A DNA stretch of 64,000 nt. It comes from Actinacidiphila rubida (lineage in GTDB: Bacteria > Actinomycetota > Actinomycetes > Streptomycetales > Streptomycetaceae). Below are positions 7,359 through 15,830 of the stretch, piece by piece. Position numbers and translations under genes: made by a program. The notes beneath the pieces are model-generated. The model searched no databases, was not told the origin of the DNA, and worked only from the letters and a program-made list of their open reading frames with translations. Numbering within the stretch: position 1 is the stretch's first letter; every line of letters starts with the position of its first letter. The stretch is from the NCBI RefSeq assembly GCF_900110255.1, contig NZ_FODD01000035.1:26290-90289 (forward strand), written 5' to 3'.

Positions 7359-8603
7359 CGCCTGATGCGTGGTACTGAAACGGGGTTCGACCGCACGGTT
7401 TCGATCTTTTTCCCCGCCCGATCCGAGGTTTGGGGCCGTCAGGATTCGGCCGGTCAGCAGCAGGACCAGCATCGCGGCCCCGCCACCGCCCGCCGCGGTG
7501 CCGAAAGCGGCGCCCGCGCCCGCGTGCTGGGCGGCGGCGCCGGCCACGCCGGTGCCCAGTGCCGCGCCCACGCCCACCGCGGTGACCACCCAGGAGAACG
7601 CCTCCGTCACGGTGCCGGCCGGGGCGTGCCGGTCGACCACCAGGAACAGGCAGGCCAGGGCCGGGGCCAGGAACAGGCCCGAGAGGGCCGCAAGCGGCAG
7701 CATCGCGGGCAGCGCGGGCACCAGCAGCAGCGGCGGGTAGCACAGGGCCAGGCCCACCGAGAGCACGCGCAGACGCCGTTCGGGGACGCCGGCCCAGGTC
7801 CGGGCGCCGTAGCCGAGGCCGCCGGCCAGCGCGCCGGCCCCGTTGGCGGCCAGCACGTAGGCCGCGACCGGGCCGCCGCCGTGCGCGTCGCCGTAGGCGA
7901 CGGCGGCCAGGGACACGGCGCCCAGCGCGATGCCGACGAAGAAGCAGGCGCCGAGCAGCACGGCCAGGCCGCGGGAGCGCAGCGCGCCCAGCCAGTGCGG
8001 CTCGCGCTCCTCCGCGCGCCACTGCCGCGCGGGGTGCGCGGTGACCACGACGAGCGTGCCGGCGACTCCCAGCAGGCCGGTCAGGACGACGGCGGCGGCG
8101 TGCGAGGCCGCGGCGACGGCCACGGTCACCAGCAGCGGGCCGACCGCGAACATGACCTCCTGGGCCGCGGCGTCCAGCGCGTACGCCTTCTGGACCCGGT
8201 CGCCGTCGCCCAGCACGGCCGGCCACAGCGCCCGCAGCCCGCCCTCCAGCGGCGGCGTGGCCACTCCGGCGACCAGGACCGCCGTGACGGCCAGCGGCAG
8301 CGGCTCGGGGCCCGTGACGGCCAGCAGGGCGAAGCCCGCGGCCGACACCAGTGCGGCGGCGGTCATCACGCGGGGCTGGCCGCGCTTGTCGACGGCCCGG
8401 CCCAGCAGCGGCTGCCCGACGGCGACGGCCAGGCCGTACAGCGCGGACAGGGTGCCGGCGAGCCCGTACCCGGCACCCTCGGAGCGCAGGAAGAGCACGA
8501 TGGCGAGCGCGGCCATCGCGTTGGGCAGCCGGCCCAGTAGCGTGCCGCCGAGCAGGCGCGCGGCGTAGGGCGTGCGCAGCAGATCCCCGTAGCCGCTTGC
8601 CAT
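7356..8603 (-). CDS. MFS transporter
   Basis: A 415-residue major facilitator with about 11-12 hydrophobic segments. The family loop between TM2 and TM3 is visible as 'GQPLLGRAVDKRGQPRVM'. The C-terminal tail of about 25 residues is polar (GGEKDRNRAVEPRFSTTHQA). Substrate is unknown; the drug/metabolite-efflux type is most likely given the even spread of Gly/Ala-rich helices. The start ATG at 8603 reads MASGYGDLLRTPYAARL; longer in-frame readings exist upstream but are Pro/Arg-rich noise. It is divergent from a LacI regulator, which may control it, and its stop overlaps the likely pafA promoter. Confidence 0.88.
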   Translation of the reverse strand: MASGYGDLLRTPYAARLLGGTLLGRLPNAMAALAIVLFLRSEGAGYGLAGTLSALYGLAVAVGQPLLGRAVDKRGQPRVMTAAALVSAAGFALLAVTGPEPLPLAVTAVLVAGVATPPLEGGLRALWPAVLGDGDRVQKAYALDAAAQEVMFAVGPLLVTVAVAAASHAAAVVLTGLLGVAGTLVVVTAHPARQWRAEEREPHWLGALRSRGLAVLLGACFFVGIALGAVSLAAVAYGDAHGGGPVAAYVLAANGAGALAGGLGYGARTWAGVPERRLRVLSVGLALCYPPLLLVPALPAMLPLAALSGLFLAPALACLFLVVDRHAPAGTVTEAFSWVVTAVGVGAALGTGVAGAAAQHAGAGAAFGTAAGGGGAAMLVLLLTGRILTAPNLGSGGEKDRNRAVEPRFSTTHQA

Positions 8604-8643
8604 GGCCGCTCCCGCCGGTCGAGGTGTGGGTGAGGTGTGCAGT

Positions 8644-8655
8644 GTTACGTATAAC
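8644..8655. promoter_or_regulatory. candidate LacI-type operator GTTACGTATAAC
   Basis: An interrupted palindrome with arms GTTA/TAAC around a TACGTA-like centre, in the 275-bp divergent region between the MFS gene and the LacI gene. LacI-family operators typically have a central CG or TA step in an A/T-containing palindrome. This is one of very few AT-rich patches here. Target assignment is inference. Confidence 0.4.
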
Positions 8656-8878
8656 GTCGGGCCACCACAAGTAGCATGGCCGCAGCTCACGGGCTCACGG
8701 CCGGGATCGGGCGGGCCGCCGAAGGCCACCGGAAGGGCCCTGGAGGGCCCTGGCCGGCCCGTACGGGGGGCGAGGGCGGCACGGAGCGGGACCGGGAGGC
8801 GAAGAGCGTGCACGAGGCGTCTGCCGTCCCCGCGGCGCCCGCGGCGCCGCCGGACGGCCCGCCCGCGGGGGTGGTGCG

Positions 8879-9910
8879 GTGACCGGCGCGGTGCGGCCGA
8901 CGTCGCGGGACGTGGCGCGGGCGGCCGGCGTCTCGCAGGCGACGGTGTCGCTGGTGCTGGGCGGGAAATGGCGCGGCAGGGTCTCCGAGCGCACCGCCTC
9001 GGCCGTGCGGGCCACCGCGGACGAGCTGGGCTACCGGCCCAACCTGGCGGCCCGCAGCCTGCGGCTGGGCCGCACCCGGACGGCACTGCTGGTGGTCCCG
9101 GCGCTGACCAACGAGTACTTCGCCCGGCTCTACTCGGGGGCGGCCGGGGTGGCCGCCGAGCACGGCTTCGGGGTGGTGCTCTACCCCTCGCCCGAGGGCG
9201 TCGGGCCGGCCCGCGACCCGTTCGGCTCGGCGCGGGCCGCGATCGACGGCGTGATCGCCTCCTCGATGGCCGCCGACGCGCTGGCCGGCATCGGCGACGT
9301 CGGGCGGGACGGCGGCCTGCCCCTGGTGATGCTGGACAGCGACCCGTCGGCGCCGCAGGGCCCGCCCACGGTGAACCTGGCGGTGGGCGACGGCATCCGG
9401 CAGGTGACCCGCCACCTGCTGGACCTGGGGCACCGCCGGTTCGCGCACCTGGCGGCCGACGTCGACACCTGGACGTTCCGGGTCCGCGCGGAGGCGGTGG
9501 CCGCGGAGCTGGCGGGAGTGCCGGGCGCGGTGCTGACGTCCGAGCGGTGCGCGCTGGACGTGGCGGCGGCCCGGGCGGCCGCCGGGCGGGCTCTCGACGG
9601 GCCGGGGCCGCGCCCGACCGCGCTTCTGTGCGACGGAGACGTGCTCGCCGCCGGTGCCTGCAAGGCGGTGCGGGGCCTGGGCCTGCGCGTCCCGGACGAC
9701 GTGTCGGTGTCGGGATTCGACGACCTGTCGCTGGCGTCCGCCCTGGACCCGGAGCTGACGTCGGTCAGGCTGCCCGCCGAGGAGGTCGGCTCCGCGGGCA
9801 TGCGGGCCCTGCTGGAGCTGCTGGACGGCGGTACCCCGCGCCCGTCGGAGCTGCCGGTGGAGCTGGTCGTCCGGGGCAGCACCGCGCGCCCCGCACGGCG
9901 GCGCCCCTGA
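8879..9910 (+). CDS. LacI-family transcriptional regulator
   Basis: A 343-residue repressor. The N-terminal HTH is classical (TSRDVARAAGVSQATVSLVLGG, residues 8-29), followed by the hinge helix 'NLAARSLRLGRT' and a periplasmic-binding-like effector domain (about 65-335) with 'LVVPALTNEYFARLYSGAAG' and 'VSVSGFDDLSLASALDPELTSV', typical of sugar-responsive members. The GTG at 8879 is used as start. It is divergent from the MFS gene and convergent with prcA. The effector is probably a sugar or nucleoside, but no catabolic genes are adjacent. Confidence 0.92.
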   Translation: MTGAVRPTSRDVARAAGVSQATVSLVLGGKWRGRVSERTASAVRATADELGYRPNLAARSLRLGRTRTALLVVPALTNEYFARLYSGAAGVAAEHGFGVVLYPSPEGVGPARDPFGSARAAIDGVIASSMAADALAGIGDVGRDGGLPLVMLDSDPSAPQGPPTVNLAVGDGIRQVTRHLLDLGHRRFAHLAADVDTWTFRVRAEAVAAELAGVPGAVLTSERCALDVAAARAAAGRALDGPGPRPTALLCDGDVLAAGACKAVRGLGLRVPDDVSVSGFDDLSLASALDPELTSVRLPAEEVGSAGMRALLELLDGGTPRPSELPVELVVRGSTARPARRRP

Positions 9911-9947
9911 GGGCGGCCGCCGCTGCGGGCGGCGCCTCCAGGGGCGC
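9901..9947. terminator. bidirectional stem-loop between the lacI-type gene and prcA
   Basis: GCGCCCCTG (9901-9909) pairs with CAGGGGCGC (9939-9947), and the enclosed GC-rich bases extend the stem. It overlaps the last codons of the LacI gene and lies 45 bases from the convergent prcA stop, which suits a shared terminator. Confidence 0.55.
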
Positions 9948-9991
9948 GGGCCGGGACCGTCCGGGAGTCACACCGTCCGGACCGGCCGGGT

Positions 9992-10738
9992 CTACTCCTC
10001 CTCGTCGGAGGGCTCGTCCGTCTTCGCGGTGGACGCGCTCTCGGTCTCCATCAGGCGGGCCAGCTGGCGGCCCAGGATGCGCTTGAACTTCCGCTGCTGC
10101 GGCCGGGTGCGGTCGAGCACCGCGACCTCGAGCTGCTCGGCGGTCAGCTGCCGGTCGCTGCCGTTGGTGTCGCGGCCCAGGGACTCCACGGCCAGCGCGA
10201 GCGCCTCGGCCAGCGTCATCCCGTCGCGGTGCCGCTGGTCCAGGTAGCTGCCGATCTGGTCCGAGTTGCCGCCGACGGCGACCGCGCCGTGCTCGTCGAC
10301 GATGGAGCCGTCGTGCGGCAGCCGGTAGATCTGGTCGTCCTCGGGGGCGGACCCGACCTCGGCGACGATCAGCTCCACCTCGTACGGCTTCTCGCCGACG
10401 CTGGAGAAGATGGTGCCCAGCGTCTGCGCGTAGACGTTGGCCAGGCCGCGGGCGGTGACGTCCTCGCGGTCGTAGGTGAAGCCGCGCAGGTCGGCGTAGC
10501 GCACGCCGCCGATGCGCAGGTTCTCGAACTCGTTGTACTTGCCGACCGCCGCGAAGGCGATCCGGTCGTAGATCTCGCTGACCTTGTGGAGCGCACGGGA
10601 GGGGTTCTCGGCGACGAACACGATGCCGTCCGCGTACTGCAGGACGACGACGCTGCGGCCGCGCGCGATGCCCTTGCGGGCGTACTCGGCGCGGTCCGCC
10701 ATGGCCTGCTGAGGCGAAACGTAAAAGGGCGTGGACAC
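9992..10738 (-). CDS. prcA: proteasome alpha subunit PrcA
   Basis: Forms the outer, gating rings of the 20S core particle. The 248-residue protein starts MSTPFYVSPQQAMADRAEYARKG, the N-terminal gate and H0 helix of bacterial alpha subunits, followed by the Ntn-hydrolase-fold core (VVVLQYADGIVFVAENPS, IYDRIAFAAVGKYNEFENLR, GGNSDQIGSYLDQRHRDGMTLAEAL) without a catalytic N-terminal Thr. The acidic C-terminal tail ends in SDEEE. It follows prcB with a 65-base gap, the usual order in actinobacteria. Confidence 0.98.
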   Translation of the reverse strand: MSTPFYVSPQQAMADRAEYARKGIARGRSVVVLQYADGIVFVAENPSRALHKVSEIYDRIAFAAVGKYNEFENLRIGGVRYADLRGFTYDREDVTARGLANVYAQTLGTIFSSVGEKPYEVELIVAEVGSAPEDDQIYRLPHDGSIVDEHGAVAVGGNSDQIGSYLDQRHRDGMTLAEALALAVESLGRDTNGSDRQLTAEQLEVAVLDRTRPQQRKFKRILGRQLARLMETESASTAKTDEPSDEEE

Positions 10739-10803
10739 CGGCTAACCGTGCCTTTCTGCAGTGAGGAGGGAACCCGACCGGAATCCGGTCACGTGGCGGT
10801 GGG

Positions 10804-11652
10804 TCACAGCACCTGCGCCTGGGGTCCGTCGGGCCGCTCCATGCGCTCGTCGAGCACCGAGCGGGCGATCTCGGAGACCTCCGCGTCGGCCAGCCTGCGG
10901 AAGCCGTCCTCCGTGATGACGGTGACGATCGGGAAGATCCTGCGGGCCACGTCGGGACCGCCGGTGGCCGAGTCGTCGTCCGCGGCGTCGTAGAGCGCCT
11001 GGACCACGGCGGTGACCATCTCGCGCTCGGCGAGGTCGCGCCGGTAGAGCTTCTTGAGGGAGCCGCGGGCGTACACCGAGCCGGAGCCGGTGGCCGCGAA
11101 GCCCGTCTCCTCGCTGCGGCCGCCGGTCACGTCGTAGGAGAAGATCCGGCCCCGGTCACGCTCGGTGTCGTACCCGGCGAACAGCGGCACGACCGCCAGG
11201 CCCTGCAGCGCCATGCCCAGGTTGCCGCGGATCATGGTCGACAGGCGGTTGGCCTTGCCCTCCAGGGACAGCACCGCCCCTTCGATCTTCTCGTAGTGCT
11301 CCAGCTCCAGCTGGAACAGCTTGACCATCTCGACGGCAAGGCCGGCGGTGCCGGCGATGCCGACCGCGGAGTACTCGTCGGCCGGGAAGACCTTCTCGAT
11401 GTCGCGCTGGGCGATCACGTTGCCCATGGTGGCGCGGCGGTCGCCGGCCAGCACCACGCCCCCGTCGAACGTGGCCGCCACGATGGTGGTGCCGTGCGGG
11501 AGCTCCACCGCGCCCTTCAGCGGCGGCAGCGTGCGGTTCCCCGGCAGCAGCTCGGGCGCGTGATCGCCCAGGAAGTCGAGGAACGAGGACGAGCCGGGAG
11601 TCAGGAAGGCGGCCGGCAGACGCCCGGTGGTGCTGCGAGTGTTGGCTTCCAC
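10804..11652 (-). CDS. prcB: proteasome beta subunit PrcB
   Basis: Catalytic subunit of the 20S proteasome. A propeptide of 54 residues precedes the self-processing site 'LPHG|TTIVAATFDGGVVLAGDRRATMG', making T55 the N-terminal nucleophile; the supporting Asp (AGDRR) and the Lys in 'DIEKVF' fit the active site. The Ser-Gly region (FAATGSGSVYARGSLKKLY) is also conserved. The GTG start at 11652 has AAGGA five bases upstream. It is cotranscribed with pup (109-base gap) and prcA. Confidence 0.98.
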   Translation of the reverse strand: MEANTRSTTGRLPAAFLTPGSSSFLDFLGDHAPELLPGNRTLPPLKGAVELPHGTTIVAATFDGGVVLAGDRRATMGNVIAQRDIEKVFPADEYSAVGIAGTAGLAVEMVKLFQLELEHYEKIEGAVLSLEGKANRLSTMIRGNLGMALQGLAVVPLFAGYDTERDRGRIFSYDVTGGRSEETGFAATGSGSVYARGSLKKLYRRDLAEREMVTAVVQALYDAADDDSATGGPDVARRIFPIVTVITEDGFRRLADAEVSEIARSVLDERMERPDGPQAQVL

Positions 11653-11761
11653 GCGATTCCTTCCACACGATCTTGGGAGTCGGTACGGACCCTACCCGTG
11701 GCCCGGAAATCCATCCGCCCCGCGGTCCGTGGGGATGCGGGGCGGGTGGAGGGGTGAGCGG

Positions 11762-11980
11762 CTACTCGCCGCCCTTCTGGACGAACGACCGGACGAAGTC
11801 CTCGGCGTTCTCCTCCAGGACGTCGTCGATCTCGTCGAGGACGGAGTCCACGTCGTCCGAAAGCTTCTCCTGGCGTTCCTTGAGGTCGGCGGCCGCCTGG
11901 TCGTCCTGCTGGACCTCCTCGACCTCTTCGGTGGAACGCGTCGCCTTCTGCTGTCCGCCGTCGGTGTCCTTCGTGGCCAT
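11762..11980 (-). CDS. pup: prokaryotic ubiquitin-like protein Pup
   Basis: Small disordered modifier attached by PafA to lysines of proteins destined for the proteasome. The chosen ATG at 11980 gives 72 residues starting MATKDTDGGQQKATRSTEE; a GTG nine bases upstream would add three residues but has a weaker ribosome site. The central region (LKERQEKLSDDVDSVLDEID) is the helix that engages the coiled coil of ARC/Mpa. The protein ends FVRSFVQKGGE: the last residue is Glu rather than Gln, so Dop deamidation is not required before ligation, and Dop would act mainly in depupylation. The gene lies between dop and prcB, all on the minus strand. Confidence 0.97.
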   Translation of the reverse strand: MATKDTDGGQQKATRSTEEVEEVQQDDQAAADLKERQEKLSDDVDSVLDEIDDVLEENAEDFVRSFVQKGGE

Positions 11981-12110
11981 GTCCCTCACCCCGCTCGTCT
12001 CGTGCGCTCGGTTACCTGCCGTACATGAGTCATGTCCCCGGTGTGACCGGTGCGTCCGCGGTACAAGATCAGACCCTATAGCCAGGGCCCGACATCGGCG
12101 CTCGATTACC

Positions 12111-12141
12111 TCAACGTACGACTGCCACTGGGTTGTTTCCC
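12111..12141 (-). promoter_or_regulatory. possible ECF-type promoter upstream of pup
   Basis: In the 225-base dop-pup gap the minus strand reads GGGAAAC (12141-12135), a 17-bp spacer, then CGTTGAG (12117-12111), resembling GGAAC-CGTT promoters of ECF sigma factors. A TATAGGG hexamer closer to pup (12080-12074) is a competing housekeeping -10. Confidence 0.3.
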
Positions 12142-12205
12142 GATTCCGGACCGTTTCAGCCCCGGGCGCGGGATCGAGATCACGACGGGACCCGCGGGGC
12201 GGGCC

Positions 12206-13717
12206 TCATCCGCCGGACAGGACGCGGAGCAGGTCCTCCGCGGTGCGGCAGCGGTCGAGCAGCTCCTTGACGTGGTTGCGGGTGCCCCGCAGCGGCTCCA
12301 GCGTGGGGACGCGCTGCAGCGAGTCGCGGCCGGGCAGGTCGAAGATCACCGAGTCCCAGGAGGCGGCGGCCACGTCGTCCGCGTACTGCTCCAGGCAGCG
12401 GCCGCGGAAGTAGGCCCTGGTGTCCTCCGGGGGCTTGTGGACGGCCCGCAGGACCTCCGGCTCCTCCAGGAGCCGCTGGATGCGTCCACGGGCCACCAGC
12501 CGGTTGTACAGGCCCTTGTCGGGGCGCACGTCGGCGTACTGCAGGTCGACCAGGTGCAGCCGGGCCGCGTCCCAGCCCAGGCCGTCGCGGCGGCGGTAGC
12601 CCTCCAGCACCTCGCGCTTGGCGAGCCAGTCCAGTTGGTCGGACAGGCTCATCGGGTCGTTCTCCAGGCGGTTGAGCACGTCCTCCCAGCGGGCCAGCAC
12701 GTCCTTGGTCTGCGGGTCCGCGTCGGCGCCGTAGCGCTCCTCGGTGTACTTGCGGGCCAGCTCGAAGTACTCCATCTGGAGCTGCACCGCGGTGAGCGTG
12801 CGGCCGTTGCGCAGGGTGACGAGCCGCTTCAGGGTGGGGTCGTGGGACACGTCGTGCAGGGTCCGCACCGGCTGGTCGACGGCCAGGTCGACCTTGATGA
12901 AGCCGTCCTCGATCATGGACAGCACCAGCGCGGTGGTGCCGAGCTTGAGGTAGGTGGAGATCTCGGAGAGGTTGGCGTCCCCGATGATCACGTGCAGCCT
13001 GCGGTACTTCTCCGCGTCGGAGTGGGGCTCGTCGCGGGTGTTGATGATGGGGCGCTTGAGAGTGGTCTCCAGGCCGACCTCGACCTCGAAGTAGTCCGCC
13101 CGCTGGCTGATCTGGAAGCCGTCCTCGTGGCCGTCCTGGCCGATGCCGACGCGTCCGGCGCCGGTCACCACCTGCCGGGAGACGAAGAACGGCGTCAGGT
13201 GGCGCACGATGTCCGAGAACGGGGTCTCCCGCTTCATCAGGTAGTTCTCGTGCGTGCCGTAGGACGCGCCCTTGTTGTCGGTGTTGTTCTTGTACAGGTG
13301 GATCGGCTGGGCGCCGGGCAGCTGGGCCGCCCGCAGTGCCGCCTCGGCCATGATCCGCTCCCCCGCCTTGTCCCAGAGCACGGCGTCGCGCGGGTTGGTG
13401 ATCTCCGGCGAGGAGTACTCGGGGTGCGCGTGGTCCACGTAGAGCCGGGCGCCGTTGGTGAGGATCACGTTGGCCAGGCCGATGTCCTCGTCGGTGAGCT
13501 GGGTGGAGTCCGCCGCCTCCCGGGCGAGGTCGAAGCCGCGGGCGTCCCGCAGCGGGTTCTCCTCCTCGAAGTCCCAGCGGGCCCTGCGGGCCCGGTGCAT
13601 CGCCGCCGCGTAGGCGTTGACGATCTGGGACGAGGTGAGCATGGCATTGGCGTTGGGGTGGCCGGGAACGGAGATTCCGTACTCCGTCTCGATGCCCATT
13701 ACTCGCCGTACGGTCAT
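12206..13717 (-). CDS. dop: depupylase/deamidase of Pup, Dop
   Basis: Removes Pup from substrates and, where Pup ends in Gln, deamidates it. The 503-residue protein is a PafA paralogue. The start ATG at 13717 (MTVRRVMGIETEYGIS) has AAGGAGG five bases upstream. The ATP/Mg-site Glu is E10 and the catalytic Asp lies in 'NGARLYVDHAHPEYSSPEI' at D95. A long insertion (about residues 42-80, the Dop loop) between them separates it from PafA. 'HLYKNNTDNKGASYGTHENYL' and 'RPIINTRDEPHSDAEKYRRLHVIIGDANLSE' are shared with PafA. It lies between arc and pup. Confidence 0.97.
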   Translation of the reverse strand: MTVRRVMGIETEYGISVPGHPNANAMLTSSQIVNAYAAAMHRARRARWDFEEENPLRDARGFDLAREAADSTQLTDEDIGLANVILTNGARLYVDHAHPEYSSPEITNPRDAVLWDKAGERIMAEAALRAAQLPGAQPIHLYKNNTDNKGASYGTHENYLMKRETPFSDIVRHLTPFFVSRQVVTGAGRVGIGQDGHEDGFQISQRADYFEVEVGLETTLKRPIINTRDEPHSDAEKYRRLHVIIGDANLSEISTYLKLGTTALVLSMIEDGFIKVDLAVDQPVRTLHDVSHDPTLKRLVTLRNGRTLTAVQLQMEYFELARKYTEERYGADADPQTKDVLARWEDVLNRLENDPMSLSDQLDWLAKREVLEGYRRRDGLGWDAARLHLVDLQYADVRPDKGLYNRLVARGRIQRLLEEPEVLRAVHKPPEDTRAYFRGRCLEQYADDVAAASWDSVIFDLPGRDSLQRVPTLEPLRGTRNHVKELLDRCRTAEDLLRVLSGG

Positions 13718-13811
13718 GCGGCCCTCCTTGCCCGGCTCCGGCCCGTCCGGCCCGGAAAACACACCGGCTGCGGGCACCCGCTGTCGGGGCCCCGCAGCCG
13801 GAGGGTAGTGC

Positions 13812-15578
13812 CTACAGATACTGTCCGGTGTTGGCCACGGTGTCGATGGAACGCCCCGTGTCCGCCCCCTGCTTTCCGGTCACCAGGGTGCGGATGAACA
13901 CGATCCGCTCGCCCTTCTTCCCGGAGATCCGCGCCCAGTCGTCGGGGTTGGTGGTGTTCGGCAGGTCCTCGTTCTCCTTGAACTCGTCGACACACGCCGC
14001 GAGCAGGTGGGAGACGCGCATGCCGCGCTGGCCCTGGTCGAGGAAGGCCTTGATCGCCATCTTCTTGGCCCGGTCCACGATGTTCTGGATCATGGCGCCG
14101 GAGTTGAAGTCCTTGAAGTACAGGACCTCCTTGTCACCGTTGGCGTAGGTGACCTCCAGGAAGCGGTTCTCCTCGCTCTCCGAGTACATCCGCTCCACCA
14201 CGGACTGGATCATCGCGTCCACCGTCGCCGCCGTGGACTGGCCGTGCTCGGCCAGGTCCTCGGAGTGCAGCGGCAGGCTGTCGACCAGGTACTTGGAGAA
14301 GATGTCCTTGGCCGCCTCGGCGTCCGGACGCTCGATCTTGATCTTGACGTCCAGCCGGCCGGGCCGCAGGATCGCCGGGTCGATCATGTCCTCGCGGTTG
14401 GAGGCGCCGATGACGATGACGTTCTCCAGGCCCTCGACGCCGTCGATCTCGGCGAGCAGCTGCGGGACGATCGTGTTCTCCACGTCCGAGCTGACGCCGC
14501 TGCCGCGGGTGCGGAACAGCGACTCCATCTCGTCGAAGAACACGATGACCGGCGTGCCCTCGCTGGCCTTCTCACGCGCCCGCTGGAAGACCAGGCGGAT
14601 CTGCCGCTCGGTCTCGCCGACGTACTTGTTGAGCAGCTCCGGGCCCTTGATGTTCAGGAAGTAGCTCTTGCCCTGGGGCTGGCCGGTGACCTCGGCGACC
14701 TTCTTGGCCAGGGAGTTGGCGACCGCCTTGGCGATCAGCGTCTTGCCGCATCCGGGCGGGCCGTAGAGCAGCACGCCCTTGGGCGGCCGCAGTTCGTACT
14801 CGCGGAACAGGTCGGCGTGCAGGTACGGGAGTTCCACCGCGTCCCTGATCTGCTCGATCTGGTTGCCCAGGCCGCCGATCTGGCGGTAGTCGATGTCGGG
14901 GACCTCTTCGAGGACGAGTTCCTCGACCTCGCTCTTGGGCACCCGCTCGTACACGTATCCCGAGCGCGGTTCGAGCAGCAGCGCGTCACCGGCGCGCAGC
15001 GGCACGTTGTGCAGCGGCTCGGCGAGCCGGACCACGCGCTCCTCGTCGGTGTGCCCGATCACCAGGGCGCGCTCGCCGTCCTCCAGGATCTCCTTGAGGG
15101 TGACGATGTCGCCGACGCGCTCGAACTCCATGGCCTCGACCACGTTGAGCGCCTCGTTGAGCATCAGCTCCTGGCCGCGCCGCAGCTCGTCGAGTTCGAC
15201 GGAGGGGCTGACGTTCACCCGGAGCTTGCGCCCGCCGGTGAAGATGTCCGCCGTCCCGTCCTCGTTGGCCTGCAGGAACACGCCGAAACCGGCGGGCGGC
15301 TGCGCGAGCCGGTCGACCTCCTCCTTGAGGGCCACGATCTGGTCGCGGGCCTCGCGGAGGGTGTTCGCCAGCCGTTCGTTCTGCGCGGACACGCCTGCCA
15401 GGTTGGTCTGCAGCTCGACGATCCGCTCTTCGAGAATCCTCGTGTGCCGCGGAGAGTCGGCGAGCTTGCGTCGCAGGACGGCGATCTCCTGCTCAAGAAA
15501 GGCGACCTGGCTCATGGGATCGTCCGATCCACGAGCCGGTCGGCCGCCACGGTTGATGTCGTCGTCGTGGGCCGCCAC
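13812..15578 (-). CDS. arc: proteasomal ATPase ARC/Mpa
   Basis: AAA+ unfoldase ring that binds pupylated proteins and feeds them into PrcAB. The GTG at 15578 (MAAHDDDINRG) is preceded by GGAGGTGA with a 5-base spacer, which decides the start over a TTG 18 bases upstream. Of 588 residues, about 24-95 form the Pup-binding coiled coil, 96-235 the tandem OB domains ('FGVFLQANEDGTADIFTGGR'), and the AAA+ module carries Walker A G273-T280 (GPPGCGKT), Walker B with D349-E350 (FFDEMES) and the 'FRTRGSG' region. The C-terminus is GQYL, the proteasome-docking motif. It is first in the arc-dop-pup-prcB-prcA run. Confidence 0.98.
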   Translation of the reverse strand: MAAHDDDINRGGRPARGSDDPMSQVAFLEQEIAVLRRKLADSPRHTRILEERIVELQTNLAGVSAQNERLANTLREARDQIVALKEEVDRLAQPPAGFGVFLQANEDGTADIFTGGRKLRVNVSPSVELDELRRGQELMLNEALNVVEAMEFERVGDIVTLKEILEDGERALVIGHTDEERVVRLAEPLHNVPLRAGDALLLEPRSGYVYERVPKSEVEELVLEEVPDIDYRQIGGLGNQIEQIRDAVELPYLHADLFREYELRPPKGVLLYGPPGCGKTLIAKAVANSLAKKVAEVTGQPQGKSYFLNIKGPELLNKYVGETERQIRLVFQRAREKASEGTPVIVFFDEMESLFRTRGSGVSSDVENTIVPQLLAEIDGVEGLENVIVIGASNREDMIDPAILRPGRLDVKIKIERPDAEAAKDIFSKYLVDSLPLHSEDLAEHGQSTAATVDAMIQSVVERMYSESEENRFLEVTYANGDKEVLYFKDFNSGAMIQNIVDRAKKMAIKAFLDQGQRGMRVSHLLAACVDEFKENEDLPNTTNPDDWARISGKKGERIVFIRTLVTGKQGADTGRSIDTVANTGQYL

Positions 15579-15616
15579 GGTCCTCACCTCCTCCAAGGGG
15601 AGCTGGACGTTTCCAG

Positions 15617-15650
15617 ACCCTACCTGGGCCGGTAGGGGTTGAAACCCCTA
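15617..15650 (-). promoter_or_regulatory. arc promoter with overlapping palindrome
   Basis: The minus strand shows TTTCAA (15644-15639), a 16-bp spacer and TAGGGT (15622-15617), placing transcription about 30 bases upstream of the arc GTG. The -35 lies inside the perfect palindrome TAGGGGTT-GA-AACCCCTA (15633-15650), a candidate operator for an unidentified regulator that could also affect the divergent ferredoxin gene. Confidence 0.45.
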
Positions 15651-15763
15651 GATCACAAAGACGATCGCGGTGTGTCCGATCTTCACCCTTGCGCACGTCC
15701 CTCCGCCACTGAGATACCCGCCGATCTCCATCCGAAAGCCGCCGGTTGTATCGTCGTTTGCGT

Positions 15764-15785
15764 CAACAGCCGTCGGGGGCTGTTG
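15764..15785 (+). promoter_or_regulatory. perfect inverted repeat in the ferredoxin leader
   Basis: CAACAGCC (15764-15771) and GGCTGTTG (15778-15785) form an 8-bp perfect inverted repeat with a 6-base centre, 45 bases upstream of the ferredoxin GTG. It may be an operator or an mRNA hairpin; no U-tract follows, so it is not a simple terminator. Confidence 0.45.
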
Positions 15786-15830
15786 CTTCCCGATGTACTT
15801 CCCGAACGACGAACGCAGGGATGGGGTTCC

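Noticed and set aside
8676..8882. 68-codon frame overlapping the LacI gene start by GTGA
   Set aside because: Low-complexity Gly/Ala/Pro composition, no ribosome site, no recognisable family; lies in the divergent control region.
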